A DNA stretch of 64,000 nt. Source: Phytoseiulus persimilis (Eukaryota > Arthropoda > Arachnida > Mesostigmata > Phytoseiidae). The position numbers were made by a program, and so were the translations under genes. Below are positions 10,774 through 23,900 of the stretch, one piece after another (positions within the stretch are counted from its first letter, which is position 1; every line of letters starts with the position of its first letter). Under the pieces are notes generated by a model, which was not told the origin of the DNA, did no database searches, and saw only the letters and a program-made list of their open reading frames with translations. The stretch spans positions 33,502,723-33,566,722 of the forward strand of contig CM075103.1 of NCBI GenBank assembly GCA_037576195.1. The letters are read 5' to 3'.

Positions 10774-13700
10774 ATCACAAAAATCTCCAGTCGGACTCGA
10801 GGCTCGCACTGGTATTATTTGCGAACTATGTCTTCGGTAGCACGGCTCGAGAGATATTTGGGGCATACTCGGGAAAAGCCGGCCCCCCGAGCCACCTTGA
10901 GCGCAGAAATTTTTGAACGCCAGAATATAATTCCCCGGGGTAGGGGGGAGACCTCCACATCCCTATTCCCAGTGCCGAAGGCTCGATTTCTCTCGACCTG
11001 CAGGGCTCGAAATTCCCAGCGTTGGGAAGTCGCTGGAGCTCACCATTCTAGAACGGAGAACGAGTATTATCTTTCCTCCTCCTCGCTTTGGAAATGTGTA
11101 TGTCGGCCCAATCCCTCACTGGACCATATCTGTCCCAACGAGGAGCTTATAACACGAACGATGAAGTCTCTGATGTCGTCCAATAATCCATTTTCCCCTT
11201 TTCTCGCGATATCCAGACAGGGCTGACGCCAGTAATTATCAGGAATTTCCAATCCTCGATCGTTGTGGGTACAGACAGACCCACCATGGCGTAATGGCTG
11301 AGTAATGCTTAGGCTCATCGAGTTCCGACGGCACGGATCTACCTGTGTTTCCTTCCAAGCTGAGTAGCGTCCGGATTCCCCAGTTGCTCAATGTCAACAG
11401 TGGAATCCCCAGTTGATAGGTCCGTACTCAGGTACTCGATGAAGATCTTGTCGCCTCCCCTCGACTCGACGGATCATGCATCGGAACCATGAAAAGGTTT
11501 ACCCTGCTCCCTATGAATGAGGGCCACTCTACATTGGACGGACACCTCATGGCAAGTCCAGAAAACAGTCGGGCGCGCAGCTGTACTCTTCAATGAGCCC
11601 GTCGTGATTGACGGGCGCCCCTCGCCGAGGTGGAAGATGTGTCCTTTGATCGGAGGCGACCGTTCACTCGGGCGTTCTCCGCATGTTGCGGCGCTGCAAC
11701 GTCTGCCGATCCTCAGTTCGATAGACTCTTCATTTTCTCTCGAGATTCGTCTGTTTTCCCTCCAGAATTGTCTTCCAACGATTCCCATCGGATTGTGATC
11801 CATCTTGTGTACCATCCTGCGATGATGTGATCTTATTCTCAATACCTAGAAGGCTCTCCGACTCGGAAACTCCGGGCTTTACTTGAGCTCATACAGACAG
11901 GCAGTCATCTATGTCAATCTGTAGCAGGTAGGCAAATGCAGGTTAGAAGCGAAAAGCCACTATGTGGGAGTCTTCTAGGGACCGGAAGACCCACGGGTTG
12001 AGATCTCGAAACATTTTTGCTCGGTGTCCCTCGGGTCGGTTGTGACAATGAGAATGAGCTGCTTATTCTCTCCAGCCAGCTGAGCTTTGCTCTGAAGCCA
12101 TTCCATGCTTTAACGGTGAGCCAGTTGAAATCTCATTTCAAACGGAAGGAGTCCGTCGCTCTCATCCGTTGTTCGATACGAACGAATGGGGGAAGATTCA
12201 ACCCAACTACGGATGGCGGAGACCTCAAGAATCAGAGTGATGTATGAATGTTGCTTCGTCGCGTGACAACACTAAAGCATTCCTCATTCAGGAATCTCGC
12301 AACGAAAATAAATGAAGAGGTACCCGCGGGAAATAGAATGTGCGTTGAGAAGTTCGTACGAAGTCTCTTCAAGGTGAACTGAGAGCGTTCCGCCAAACTC
12401 TCCCCGAACGGCTGTTGTCAAGCTTCGGCCAGCTCGAGTGTTTCCGTGAAGTTCGAAGGATACTGCACGTTGAGGAGGGTTGAGTTCCGCTGCTCGCTTG
12501 ATGATCGAGCGAGGACAGGACGAGAGAGAGTCCTGGGGACATTTCTCCCTGAGTCCTGGGGGAGGTTTCTGATGGGAATCTCTGATTTTGTCAGTTTCCG
12601 GTGAGATTCCAGGAACAGTTGAGAAGGTCACGGCGGACGAAATACGAAGGATGAGATTGTCGTTGGAAGCAACTCCTTCGATTGGCGATGTGCAGAGTTA
12701 CTGTTAAGGTCGTCATGAAGATAAAGAGAAAGGGAGTGTTTGTGGCAACGAAAAGTGCAGTCGAATCAGATGATATGCTCTATTTGATCGAAAAGAGCCA
12801 AGAGAGTGAACTCCCGATCACCAGGTGCTGCCTCAGGGTAGAGCCGTTGAGATGAAGATCCCTGTCTGAAACTTTACCATTACCCCGGAAGGCAGTAGTG
12901 AGTAGCCTTTCCTGAACATAATTTGCAAGCCGAGATCCCAGCGACTGTATGGCCAAGTTTCGCTTTTTCCTCGAGTGCGGTCATTTGAGTTCGGCTGTGG
13001 AAGCTGGATCTGTTCACTCAGGGATCAGGCGATCTAAGAGCTACAGTATTCTCAGTGTCTTATCGAGGCTCGGAATCTAAGTTTCTCAGAGGTTTCCACC
13101 AGTTTTTGCGATACCGCATTCGGACACAAGCATCTCGGGGCTCTCAAACCACGAGTGGAGTCGACAGAGGGAAGTCTAGGCAGAGACACCTCTCCGTAAT
13201 TGAGACATCGTTCCAGTCTAACTGCACGCATGTGAATCAACACTCGAGTTATCCTGGCCTGTCGGCTTAGTCCGCACTGGAAGTCCCGGCACTTCGTGTC
13301 TTTGAGCGGTTGCGCCGAGTATCGAAGTTGCAATTCATGTCCATGCGATGAGTCCCGAAGGCTTCTGAAACCCAGTCCTACATATCTCTGGTCTAGTTCG
13401 AAGCATCTGTCCCACACGGTCTTCACGACCACCACACTGAACATCCGTCGAAATCCACGAGAGCGGCAAGAAACTGGGCGACTTTCATTGAATCATGGCT
13501 TGACACGAGTTCCTTGATCTCAAGGTCAAGAAAGATAGAACAAAATCGATGCCGAACTCTCTGGGGATGTGGAGCGCGATGAAAACGCTACTCCTGTTCA
13601 ACCCGCGTTGGAATCGGGCGAGGTGTACAAATCCCCCAGTGGAATCAGGTATCTGTGAAGGGATTCCGAGAGGTCCGAATTTGGAGAGTCCAATCCGTCG

Positions 13701-16700
13701 AAACTTCGCTCCATGTTCCTGGACGAGTGAGAGGGGCGAGTTCCAGGCATCCGTGGAGCTCATGAGGTCCGAGCCGAGGAGGCTCGGGCTCATGAAGTTC
13801 GAGCTCATGAAGCTCGGGCTAATGGGGTTCTGGGAGAGCACTCCCGTTGAGCCCTACCTGGTTCCGTATTTCTGTACCGACGGAACTCATCGTTCGTTCG
13901 GACGCTCTCCTTTACACACTATAGTTGTCGCCGACCTCCGCTTCTGGGTGGCTCCGAGCACTGCGGATCAAGGAGCGAGAGACCTGACGTATCCTCGGAT
14001 TCCTAACGGCGGGAACAACCCATTCAACTGTCAGATTCCAATGACTCGAGGAAGTTGCGGGCGTTAGAGCAATGGATGGACAGCTTTCGAGTTGTTTTTG
14101 CTTGGAATCCACTGGGAAGCATGAGAACGTGGAGATAGTCCAAGACATAATCACGACTCGACAAACAAGCACAACTCCGATCGAAAAGTCTCCGAGTGGC
14201 TGAGCTTGATGCTCGGACCCCGGGAGTCGTATGTTCTCTGAGGTCCATGCGGGGTTCCAGCCGTGCAGTGCGGAGCGGCCGCCCCTTTGAACGATGCCCC
14301 ACATCATTGTAAATAAGGAGGAGTTCGAGCGTTAACGGAACGAACTCGAGCGTCATATCCTCAGAGCCAGGTCGACGGGATTTGGAAGAGGCGGAAATCT
14401 AAAATTGAGTAGTGCTCCGATTGGTTCAATCCGCTTATGGCGCTCAGAGCTCGGATGGCTGATGTTTTCTGAAGTAATTGCTGCTCTCTACCCCGTTCTT
14501 CCTGATTCATGTCAGCCCCATTGTCCGGTCCGACACAAGGGAAAGCGGGAAGTGAGCGAGCGAAAAGGCAAGAGGACGACCATAGCGAGCGCAACTTTAC
14601 GACATGCTCCGGGGCAGAATGTAGCTCCTTGAAATCGGACACCCCCGAGCGGAAAACGTCCGGTCGCGGAGCATCGCCCAGAGGAATGCTCCTTCGGGTC
14701 TGTGTGAGGTCCTTGGAGGATTCCACCGAAACTCGGAGAGCCCTTCTAAGTTCGGGAACGTATAATTGATCTCGGGTATCAGATGGTGTTCAAGCGCGCG
14801 GTGAGATTCCTCGACGTTCCTGTTTGCTCCCATGCTTAAACGGTGTTTAGCGTTCCCTCCGATACCCCTCTGCGGTGTGTTTTCCGCAGAAAAAATGATA
14901 CGTGTTGGATCAATATTGGGCCGCACTGGAGCCATGGAAACCCGATCCAGCCCGCATCGAATTGATGGTTTCTTCGACTCGATGCTCTAAATTGAGACGA
15001 CTTCACTGGAATTTCGTTCCTCCATCTCCTGGAATCCATTCGTTCCGCTTTCCTGGCTCGCGGAACAGGACCCTCGATCGTTCCTGAAACTGCTGGACTC
15101 TGGAACACTTATTTCTAAATTTGGCGGCCTGTGAACAGAATCTTCTGATAAAGGCATCTCACCCAGTTGCTCGTGAACGCCCGCTTCCGTAACGTCTCTG
15201 CTAATAGTCCCTCGCAAAACCTTGGGAACGGTGTGGCCGCGAAGGGCCTCGGTTGCAAAACGGCCGGGTTGAAATTTCGAAGGTGCACCGGCCGTTCGGG
15301 CGATCGTCTCAAAAAATACTCGTTCAGTCCACTCGGTCGTTCCCTCGCTCGTGTGTGACTGACAACAGAAACTATTTTAATACCAATCTGTTCCCGTCGG
15401 AAGCGCTCCCAGTTGCTCCAAAGTCGGATGAGACGGGATCCATTGTGCGAATGTTGCATAAATTAACGAGAACGTTGAACACGGCAGCTCAAATATACGT
15501 CGAGAAGGCACTACCCACGAATGCCTCCAAACTTCGGAAGAATTATAATGAATCACGAATCGAGCCCTACCGCTGCCGCTTCGGAATCGTTTCCTGGCCT
15601 CCTCGACGTACGATGTATTATCCGGTGCTCCTCAAAATCGTCGGGAGAGAAGGAACGAATCGCGATTTCGTTCAGCTGATCCGGTGATCGTCACGCACGT
15701 TGCCGTTCGAAGAAACTGATGAAGCTCTGGGGGCTTAAAATCTTAGAGTGAGGGAACTCGTGAGACGCAGGTTTTGTATCGGTGGTCGAGTTCGTTTTTG
15801 ACTATTGTCATGTTGTTGTACTGCTAGTTCTCTGGGAAGGCAGTGAGAGCGAGGTGCTTACGTTCGACGGCACGACACAACTGATTTATTTACTTTCTGG
15901 ATGCCGGCTGCTACGCTAGACGCCGGACCGCGCGCATCTCTGCGAGCATTACTACAACTATGGCTTCAGAATTCATGGAGGCTGTCAGGCCCGTAGAGCA
16001 TGCATTAGATGATAGACTTTTGACTTGCGTAGACGTCTCGCAAAATGGGGCAAGAAAGCGCGAACGTGCGCTGTCTGCTCGTCTGATCGTGGTCGCTCGA
16101 GTTATGGGATCCCTTTTCGTCGTATCAGAGTCACCTCCTTGCTACACACTCCGTGGTTGGCCCTGGAGCTGACATCCTATGAAGGCATTGGAGGTTGAAT
16201 ACTCGTCGTTCCGAGTCATGGTCCCGTAGAGAAATCAAAGACATCGCATACATTCGTTCCCCCTGTCCCTCCCCTCGTTAACAGAGCTCGAAAGTTGAGC
16301 GACTATTCATTCATACCCGCCCGTCGATGAATGTACGACTGGATCAAGAACAGGTAGAGCTCGTGAACTCAGTTTCTTCCGTTCATCTACAATTCAGATG
16401 GATGGGCGATGATTGAAGTTTGTTGCCTGACTCTCAGAGTTCATTCGGTTTACGATAGAAGGAGGTGAAAGTCAGGCAAACGACTCATTCCCATCGTGTG
16501 TGAATCAAGAGCTCAGAATACTGGTTTTTCCTGCCTGGACATGATTCTCGTTGGAGCCCGAGTTCTAGGAAGTAACGGAAATATCTGCTCGGCCTGGTTT
16601 CATAGCGAGAAACCCGGTTGTGGATTCAAACTCGCTCCTCAAATATGGGAGGAGAGCGAGGAATCTTTCCGTTGTCGACTTCGCTCGCGTGGCGCCGGGC

Positions 16701-19700
16701 AGTCTTCGCTAACCTCATGACTTTGCCTCTGAAGCCAATGTCAAATACATTTAACCGGGCTAAATAGGCAGTTGACGCGCCACAGGAAGCCACTGAAATA
16801 GCTCCGGCATTCGTCCCGGAATCAAGAACAGAGATAGTGCGCCACCCAGAATATTTTTTTTTATGCTCATGCGTCGGCCCGATGAAGCATGGCAGATGAA
16901 ACTGTTTCAGATGAAGCTCGGATGGAAGGATTACGGACTGAGAAAAGCTCCGAATGAGCCGTCCGCAATAAAAATTCGGAATTCCCAGCACAGCACCCTT
17001 CGCACCATATGAAACAGCTCAACATTCCCCACAAAACATAGAAACTGATTCTTGTGACTATCTGATCCGGATGTTTTTTTTATGCTCGCACATGTTCGGA
17101 ATTCCCGAACGCTCCGGAGTTGCTCATTCAAAGCCGTTCTGGCTACTGCCAGTTCTGAATTCCTCGGGCACCCTCTGCCCGAAATCGGATCAGGTGGCTC
17201 GCCGTCAGGGTGCCCTGAATCAGCCAACGCAGTGAGAACATCGTCGTCTTCTGAAAGCATTTCTACGCCGATCCTATAGTTCGTCCGCCGCTTCTTCATC
17301 GTTTATTTCTCCTCCCCTTGATCAAAATGCGAAGATCATCCTATCAATCCACTTCCCATCGGTCCGCCCCTCAGCTTCCGTCGATGGAGGCGTAAATTCC
17401 CTCCTCGCAAAAACCGCCGTTACCAGAGCCCGCACCAGCGAGGAGAGACCTTGCCCGCTTAACGACGGCCACTACATCACCTGGGGACCTAGTTGCCGCC
17501 TTGAGCTACCGCCGCCGCCGCCACCACCACCACCGGCGTCCTCGTTGTTCTCTTGTTGACTCTTTCTCGGCCGAGCGTTCCTCGATCACAGGTGTTCCGT
17601 CAAACCGGTGTCTGAAAGAACATACCCAAGTCGATTAGCTAATTGTGCTTCTTTGGCTGCTTGCAATCGGAGGAAGCATCTTGATGCGGAATCGAGCCAC
17701 GAACGGGCGCGGATTTATCGTCGGATGGATTGGCGACGAGTTGCCCACCGCGCCAACTATCTGCGCCCACCGGACACCGTCAGCTATTGACGGAGCGCGT
17801 CGTCATAGACCACCCACAGTCGAGAATCTCCGCCTGCTGTTCGCCTAGGATGTCCAGAGCACTGAGTCAATTATAGATGTTCTATATTAACACGACGCCG
17901 ACGATGGCGATGAAGCCAGTTACGATGGCGGAGTAGGTTGTCTTGAGAGCGGGATGGGCCGATAAAGCTAAGAACAGAGTTATATCAGCTCAGCAACGAG
18001 TAATGCCAATTCGACGCTGTTCCCTGCTCGTCACACAGTTAGGTAGGATCGGATCAATCTGCACACTGCGGGGGATTTCATCTCGAGAAAAAGTGGTTGA
18101 ACCTGCGATCAGAGAAATATGATTGCTCAACGATGCACGGGGGTGGGGAGGGGTATCGAAAACACTAAATGATTGTCGCAACTGAGCTCGATGAAAAATC
18201 GGGCTCCTCCAGGTTCTTGTCGCGCAAGAAAAAACTGAATGAATTCGATTTTCGGTTGGAAACGAACCGGTCGGGTCGCTAATAGTCGGGTATTTTCAAC
18301 CAATCTAAGAACCTCTCGCCATCAGAAAACTCTGAGATTCCGGCTCCCCGAGGAGTCACAGGCGGGAATGCAAAGAGGTCGCGCTTTTGTCAAGAGGTCA
18401 GCTCTTGACATCAAGGTTGAGCCGATCGTACGCCCCTCTTACAGATCCTGAGCTGAGAATCTGGAAGTGCCGGGCGTTCGAGCAGGATCCTATCCCGCGT
18501 CTAGCCTGACCTTTCCGAATTCTAGCGGCTGACTTTCGCAGTTTCTCGGTCAGATTTTTGAGAACAGTGAGAGAGGATCAATATTTGAGCCGTTCTAGAA
18601 AATGCAATTCGACCGATTCGCGCGGATGAAGGAGAGAAATATACGTCATCCTTCCAGCCATCGATCGCAAAAGGGAAGATTTCCAGAATTGGATCATTTT
18701 TCAGTGAGTCATTAGCAAAAGAGGAGGGGGTAAGGGACTCACGGTGACCAACGTGTAGACCCGGGTGGGCTCCTTTCTCTTGCTTGTGCGTTGTCTCCCT
18801 CATCGCGGAGTGGTTGCGATACGGATTTAGTTCGCGTCGGATTACCTTCCTCAAATCTAAAGTGCCAGGTCCGAGCTGGGGTCTGACTCTTTTGAGGAAC
18901 CGATCGAGAACTGATCTTCTCTGGGCGCGGCGTAGAATCGCTGTAGAAAATGCTCTGATACTGAACATGTGCCTGACATTGCAACCTGCTAATCATTTGA
19001 CACAATATCGAGATTCACGATGTGGTCGGGACACCCTTGAGCGGCTCAAGTTGAGCCGCCTGTCGTCTTTGAGTGACTGTCCCTTCTCCCACCTCCTTAG
19101 CCGATCTACCTGTCAGTCGAAATGTCTGGCACGCCGATTCTGATTGACGGATAGGCACAAACAAAGGATCAGAACATTTCGAATACTCTCACGCCACCTG
19201 TAGAACACTATTCTTCGGTGTTGTTGTTGTTGTTGTGGGAGCGCTTATGAAGCGCTGTTAGTTCATCAAAGAAATCGCAAATGAACGGGCGTCGACCGAA
19301 CAAAGAAAAGACGACCCGTTCTTCATATCAGCGGGGCCACTTGCTGAACCAATAGAGGAAACCTCCGCAAGCTACAGGTCTGGGGGTTGCGCTGGTTGGT
19401 GCAAGAGAACCCTCGCTTTTGCTCAAGTTCCCCGGCCATGAATGCAAACCTCCGAGGGGTGAGAGAATCCCCTAGCATGCGCAGCCAAAGGTTTTTCGAT
19501 TGTCCGCGCTCCGAAGCGCCGTATCTTCCAGATGTTTCGCAACTTCTGACTAGGATTTGATTCCAGAGGACAGTAAATGGCTTTCAGATGACATGAGGGG
19601 CGATACCAGTCCTTCGAACTGCAGTCCGAAATCAGAGTTTGGACAAACAGATGTCAAATGAGTTCTGCGTAGACCTGGCGATCCTCGTACGATCGATTGA

Positions 19701-20969
19701 CCGTTCGAAATCGGTCGGGGGGCTCAAGGTGAGCAGTTGGATGCGATTCGGTCCTTATCCGTGGGGTTGAACTGCGCATGCGAGAATCGGGTTTGGGGAA
19801 CCCGCGTGTGGCCGCGCCGTGTCTTCGCTGGAAACAACCACAAACCGCATGGAGAGGAGAAACCGAGGACTATCTACCGGAAACGGAAGCTGCTGTTTCA
19901 AAAGAGCGGATCCACACGTCAGCGCTAATTACGGCGACCATTGCGCTGGTGGTCGCTCGCTTCAACCTTAAGCAGACAGCTCGTGCGTTATTCCGCGGGC
20001 CTCACGCAACAAATTGTCGCACCGCGCGGCAAAACGAGATAATTATGAGATCATTCATGGATGCTCGGGGTCGCTAGGGGAAAGGCTCTCCTCCAGTTCG
20101 GAGCTTATACCTTGAGCTTACGAATCATGTCGAATAAGAGCGGAACAACCGATTGGACAGAGGAAGCAACTCGATGAGGTCGAAGTTCCGACGGAAGATT
20201 CAAATCTGAACCAACAACCCTGACTTCTATTGGGTCGTTCGGTTGGAGAGCAGTGACGTTCATCGAGAAACAACGGGAAAATGCGAACACTGTAGTCGAG
20301 AGAACTCAGCACGGTGTACAACGCGAGCGTCGTTGAAGACGCGTCAAAGTTAGGGGGGGGGGGGGGGGGGGAGTCTAGCCCTGCGCGTGCTGTTTAATGG
20401 CGCGCTTTCAGACGCTTCTCTGCTTCAGCGGAAAGCCGGATTACAAATTGAGTTCGAGATTGACTTCATTCGGCTCCAACTTTTCCTTACCCGTTCACGC
20501 TCTCACTGTCTGCCTGACGCTACCAGCGTCCCCCAACAGGCGCGGACATGGGGTGCTCGTACGCGCTGTCGAAAGCTGGGACAAATTTCAAGAACCTGAC
20601 TCCGCCGAGAAGGTCGGCAAAACAGTCAGACTGATTGGAATTCGCTCTCCATCGGAGCCAGGTATGGAGCTTGCCATGGAAACCCAAGCGCTCCGAGAAG
20701 GGGAGGGGTGTTCAAGCTTTGTAACTCGATATGGAAACTTCAGCTCAGACCACAAAAAGCCAAACCGAGATGGAAACGAGAACGGAGGAGGGGGGGGGGG
20801 GGGGGGGGGAAAGCCGAGAAAATCGCTCGTTCTCATCTTCCCGCTGCCGAAGACCAGGACGGCACTTGAGGAGCTCGCCATCGAAGCAGCCCGGAGAACC
20901 TCTGTTGAGAACGGTTGCGGGGAATGAATTCCGCGCAAAAACCAGATGGGGGGAGATTTCTATACCAAT
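10774..20969. other. Gene-poor DNA with simple repeats
   Basis: No supported gene. Contains a short 18-bp-period tandem repeat at 13756-13830, a CCG/CCA triplet tract at 17509-17535, a TTG tract at 19219-19236, a G-run at 20353-20371 and a second G-run at 20790-20809. Confidence 0.5.
13756..13830. repeat. Short imperfect tandem repeat, about 18-bp period
   Basis: Variants of gctcatgaagttcgagct repeat about four times (gagctcatgaggtccgag, ggctcgggctcatgaag, ttcgagctcatgaagctc, gggctaatgggg). The period is a multiple of three, so all frames through it stay open, which explains the apparent coding frames here. Confidence 0.7.
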
Positions 20970-20986
20970 GGGTTAGGTTAGGTTAG
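20970..20986 (+). repeat. Interstitial TTAGG-type telomere-like repeat
   Basis: The sequence gggttaggttaggttag contains three steps of TTAGG, the ancestral arthropod telomere unit. It is too short to be a telomere and lies in ordinary sequence. It weakly supports an arthropod source. Confidence 0.7.
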
Positions 20987-23900
20987 CCCCACGCGGCTAC
21001 AGCCACGTGCGCATCTGTATTGCGCGCATCCAGTCCCATGAGTATTAGGATGGGATGGGGCAATAGACCGTCGCAGCTCCGCGGTTATATGTGTGACACA
21101 TTCGAGTTGAGAGCACCTCAAAGCCAGAGATGTTACGAGCGCTCAGTGTTACAGCGTGAACCGACATGACAGCGGTGGCTACGTGCTTGGATGTCGAAAG
21201 ATCTCCTCGCTGTTAGACTGAATCCCCGAGCGGCCATGGAATATCCTGATTGGGGATGGGCTGTGAATCTGGAGGAAGAACAAGCAAACCCGAGGCCCCG
21301 CTCAGGGGGGACACGCGATCGTCTCTGCTGCCGTTTTCACACAGGTGGAAGTTCGCAGTGCGTGTTCCCTACTCGGTGTTCGGGACGGACAGAAGCCCCG
21401 TCGTTCGGAGAGAGATTCCGTCACTGGAGCACCGGTCCGATTTCGCAAAAATAAACCCCCGAGCGGAGCATTCGAGCGTGTTCGTAGGCTTCATCGCGAG
21501 TAGTGTGTCGCTCTTCAAAGGCATCGCGGAAGCCCTCCTCATTTTCGGAACCGGGCGAGCGCCCAACCTCTGTCGAGAGTGGACGCTGCTGACACCACTT
21601 CAACTGACACTCGCGTCAATCGATGTGTACGTGTTCGACGGCGGACAACGCTCTCACGCATCCGTGTCGAGATGACGTATCCCGCCCCGCTTGGTCAACT
21701 GGACACCCCCTATCTACTTAACTCGCCGTGCGGGGAGGGGCACTCTGCTGCAGGTCTTGTACGGCTGTGAGCCATTCGCTGATGCCATCATTCAAACGTC
21801 CCGATGACTCAGCCGAGCTCGCGAATCGAGCTCAGAGCGTTGCGAGCTTGCTTCGGAGACAGCGGATTTATTCGCAATGTCGCGCTCCCGGGTTCGTCGC
21901 CTGTCGCCCGAGTCCATTTCTCAGGACTCGGTATGCAAGTGACTAGGATCGCGCGGAGTGCTCCCGGACGGCTTGCTAATTCATGCTTCTCTCATCATGA
22001 AAATTTCATCATCGAAGAGCTACCGAGGATAATATACGGAGATAAATAAGCATCTACACCAGGCTAATATGCGGGTACGTTCTAACGAGAGACTCCGACC
22101 GAAAGTGATGGACTGGGCTCGAGCGACCAGCCCCGCTGAGCTCATGAATAGCGAATATGACGGAGAGATCTATCAAAAGGAAATCGTCCGCCGAGCTGGC
22201 GACGAGAAATCCCGAAGCTGCTAAAAAACACCGTTAACGATCACGATTTTGCAGCCAGGCCGCCCACAACCTTCCCCCTGGCTTCTCGTATGAGAGCATT
22301 CTGCACTCACTAACTGCGGCCCTCGTGCCAGCGGAATACGCCCGCTTTATCTATCGGTTCCTATGAATCAATCCCGGCGCTTCCCTCGACTTCAATAAAG
22401 AACGGCGAAGAGAGAAAGAGAGAGAAGAATTCTTTGATGTCGCCGAAGGCTTCTACACTGTATCGCCACCTGTGCTTCTGAGATCCATCTTTCTCACCTC
22501 ACCTTATCATCGCCACATAAAAACGAGGGCGTTCGCTCACTCAACCTAACGTCTCTGGTGTGAGAAAGTATTTCGCGATAACTTTGTCGGCTGTCTGGCG
22601 AGTCGACTCGAAAAATTATTTTTTTTTTCGGGAGCGGAAACGGGGGCGCTCACACGGCGGAAACCGCTGAAGGCTCGACCTGGCGATATCCCATTTGTAG
22701 GATACGTAACGAAAGCTCCCGCAATCTGAGGCCGAGATCCCCCGATCCGGTTAACATAGCTACTCTAGCTCCCAAAAGAACCGAAAGTGGAGTGCGAGTC
22801 CGTGCAGCATGTCGTGTTGATCGACTCCGGTAATTCCGTGAGATCTCAGACATCTCTGCAGCCCGGGAAACGGCCATTTCGTTCGGACGAGGATCGGAAA
22901 GGACGGGAAGAGCCGAAAAAACAGGAGACCTATCTACAGATTCTTTGTGCGCTGTCTGCAGCGCAAGCAGAGCCGTCGATGTAGCCGACGATCTGGCGAG
23001 TCAGAGATACACAGCGAACGCCTCGGGCCGGAGTCGTTTCCGGGCAACGCGGGGAATGCGGAGATCCTATCCAGTGAGTCGAACGGCCAGCTAACTGTCA
23101 GCAGCCCGCATTCCCCCATAGTTAATGGACATGTCTTCCAAATCAGTCGGTGATTGCCCCGTTTTCTAGAAATCTGTTCGGAGCTTACCCCGAGCGCGAC
23201 GGTTGAACCCGATCGACAGGGGACAAGAACAGCTCGAGAGAATATTGTCCTCGATCGATCACACACGCATTCCTGCTACGCGCACTCACGGTGTGTAAAC
23301 AACGTCAACACGCTCCGACAGGCGGGACTGTTCAAGTTTTAACGTTTCCAGTGTCAGAAACAACTGTTCAGAATACAAGCACGGGCGCGATTCCTTCTGC
23401 CGCACGGGGCTATCGCCCCAACGCACATGTTTCCCGGCGACCGACGCTCATGGAGAAGCTTGGGATGGAAGTTGTTCTAGACACGTGGAAACGATAAGCC
23501 ACTGGCCTACATTGTGACACGGCCTCACAATGTCCATTGAACACAGTTTGGGTCGCGATAAGGCGAGCCAGAGGCGCGACGAATACCACACATTTTTTCT
23601 TCTATCTCTGAGTATCTATCTCGGTGACACTCTTTCCGTGGCGCACCATTGACCTCCGGGGCGTGAGGACTCCAAGAGCGAGCGGAGACTCGCGTTAGAA
23701 GAAGGCTCGTTCTCCTCCCCGTTTTGCTGAATGATTCCTTTTGATCGGGAACAAGTTTCTTCTCCCTCTCTGTGGAGAGGCGGAAAATGATCTCATCATC
23801 CTGGTGTAGTCGACGACCCGGACGACGACGAAGATGACGGCGACGACGACGCGGGGAACCGAGGTCACTCAGGACCCGGAAAAATGCTGAGGAGGTAGAG

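Noticed and set aside
13485..13841. Open frames with repeated LM(K/R)(F/L) or FMSS motifs
   Set aside because: They are produced by the 18-bp tandem repeat at 13756-13830, whose period keeps all frames open.
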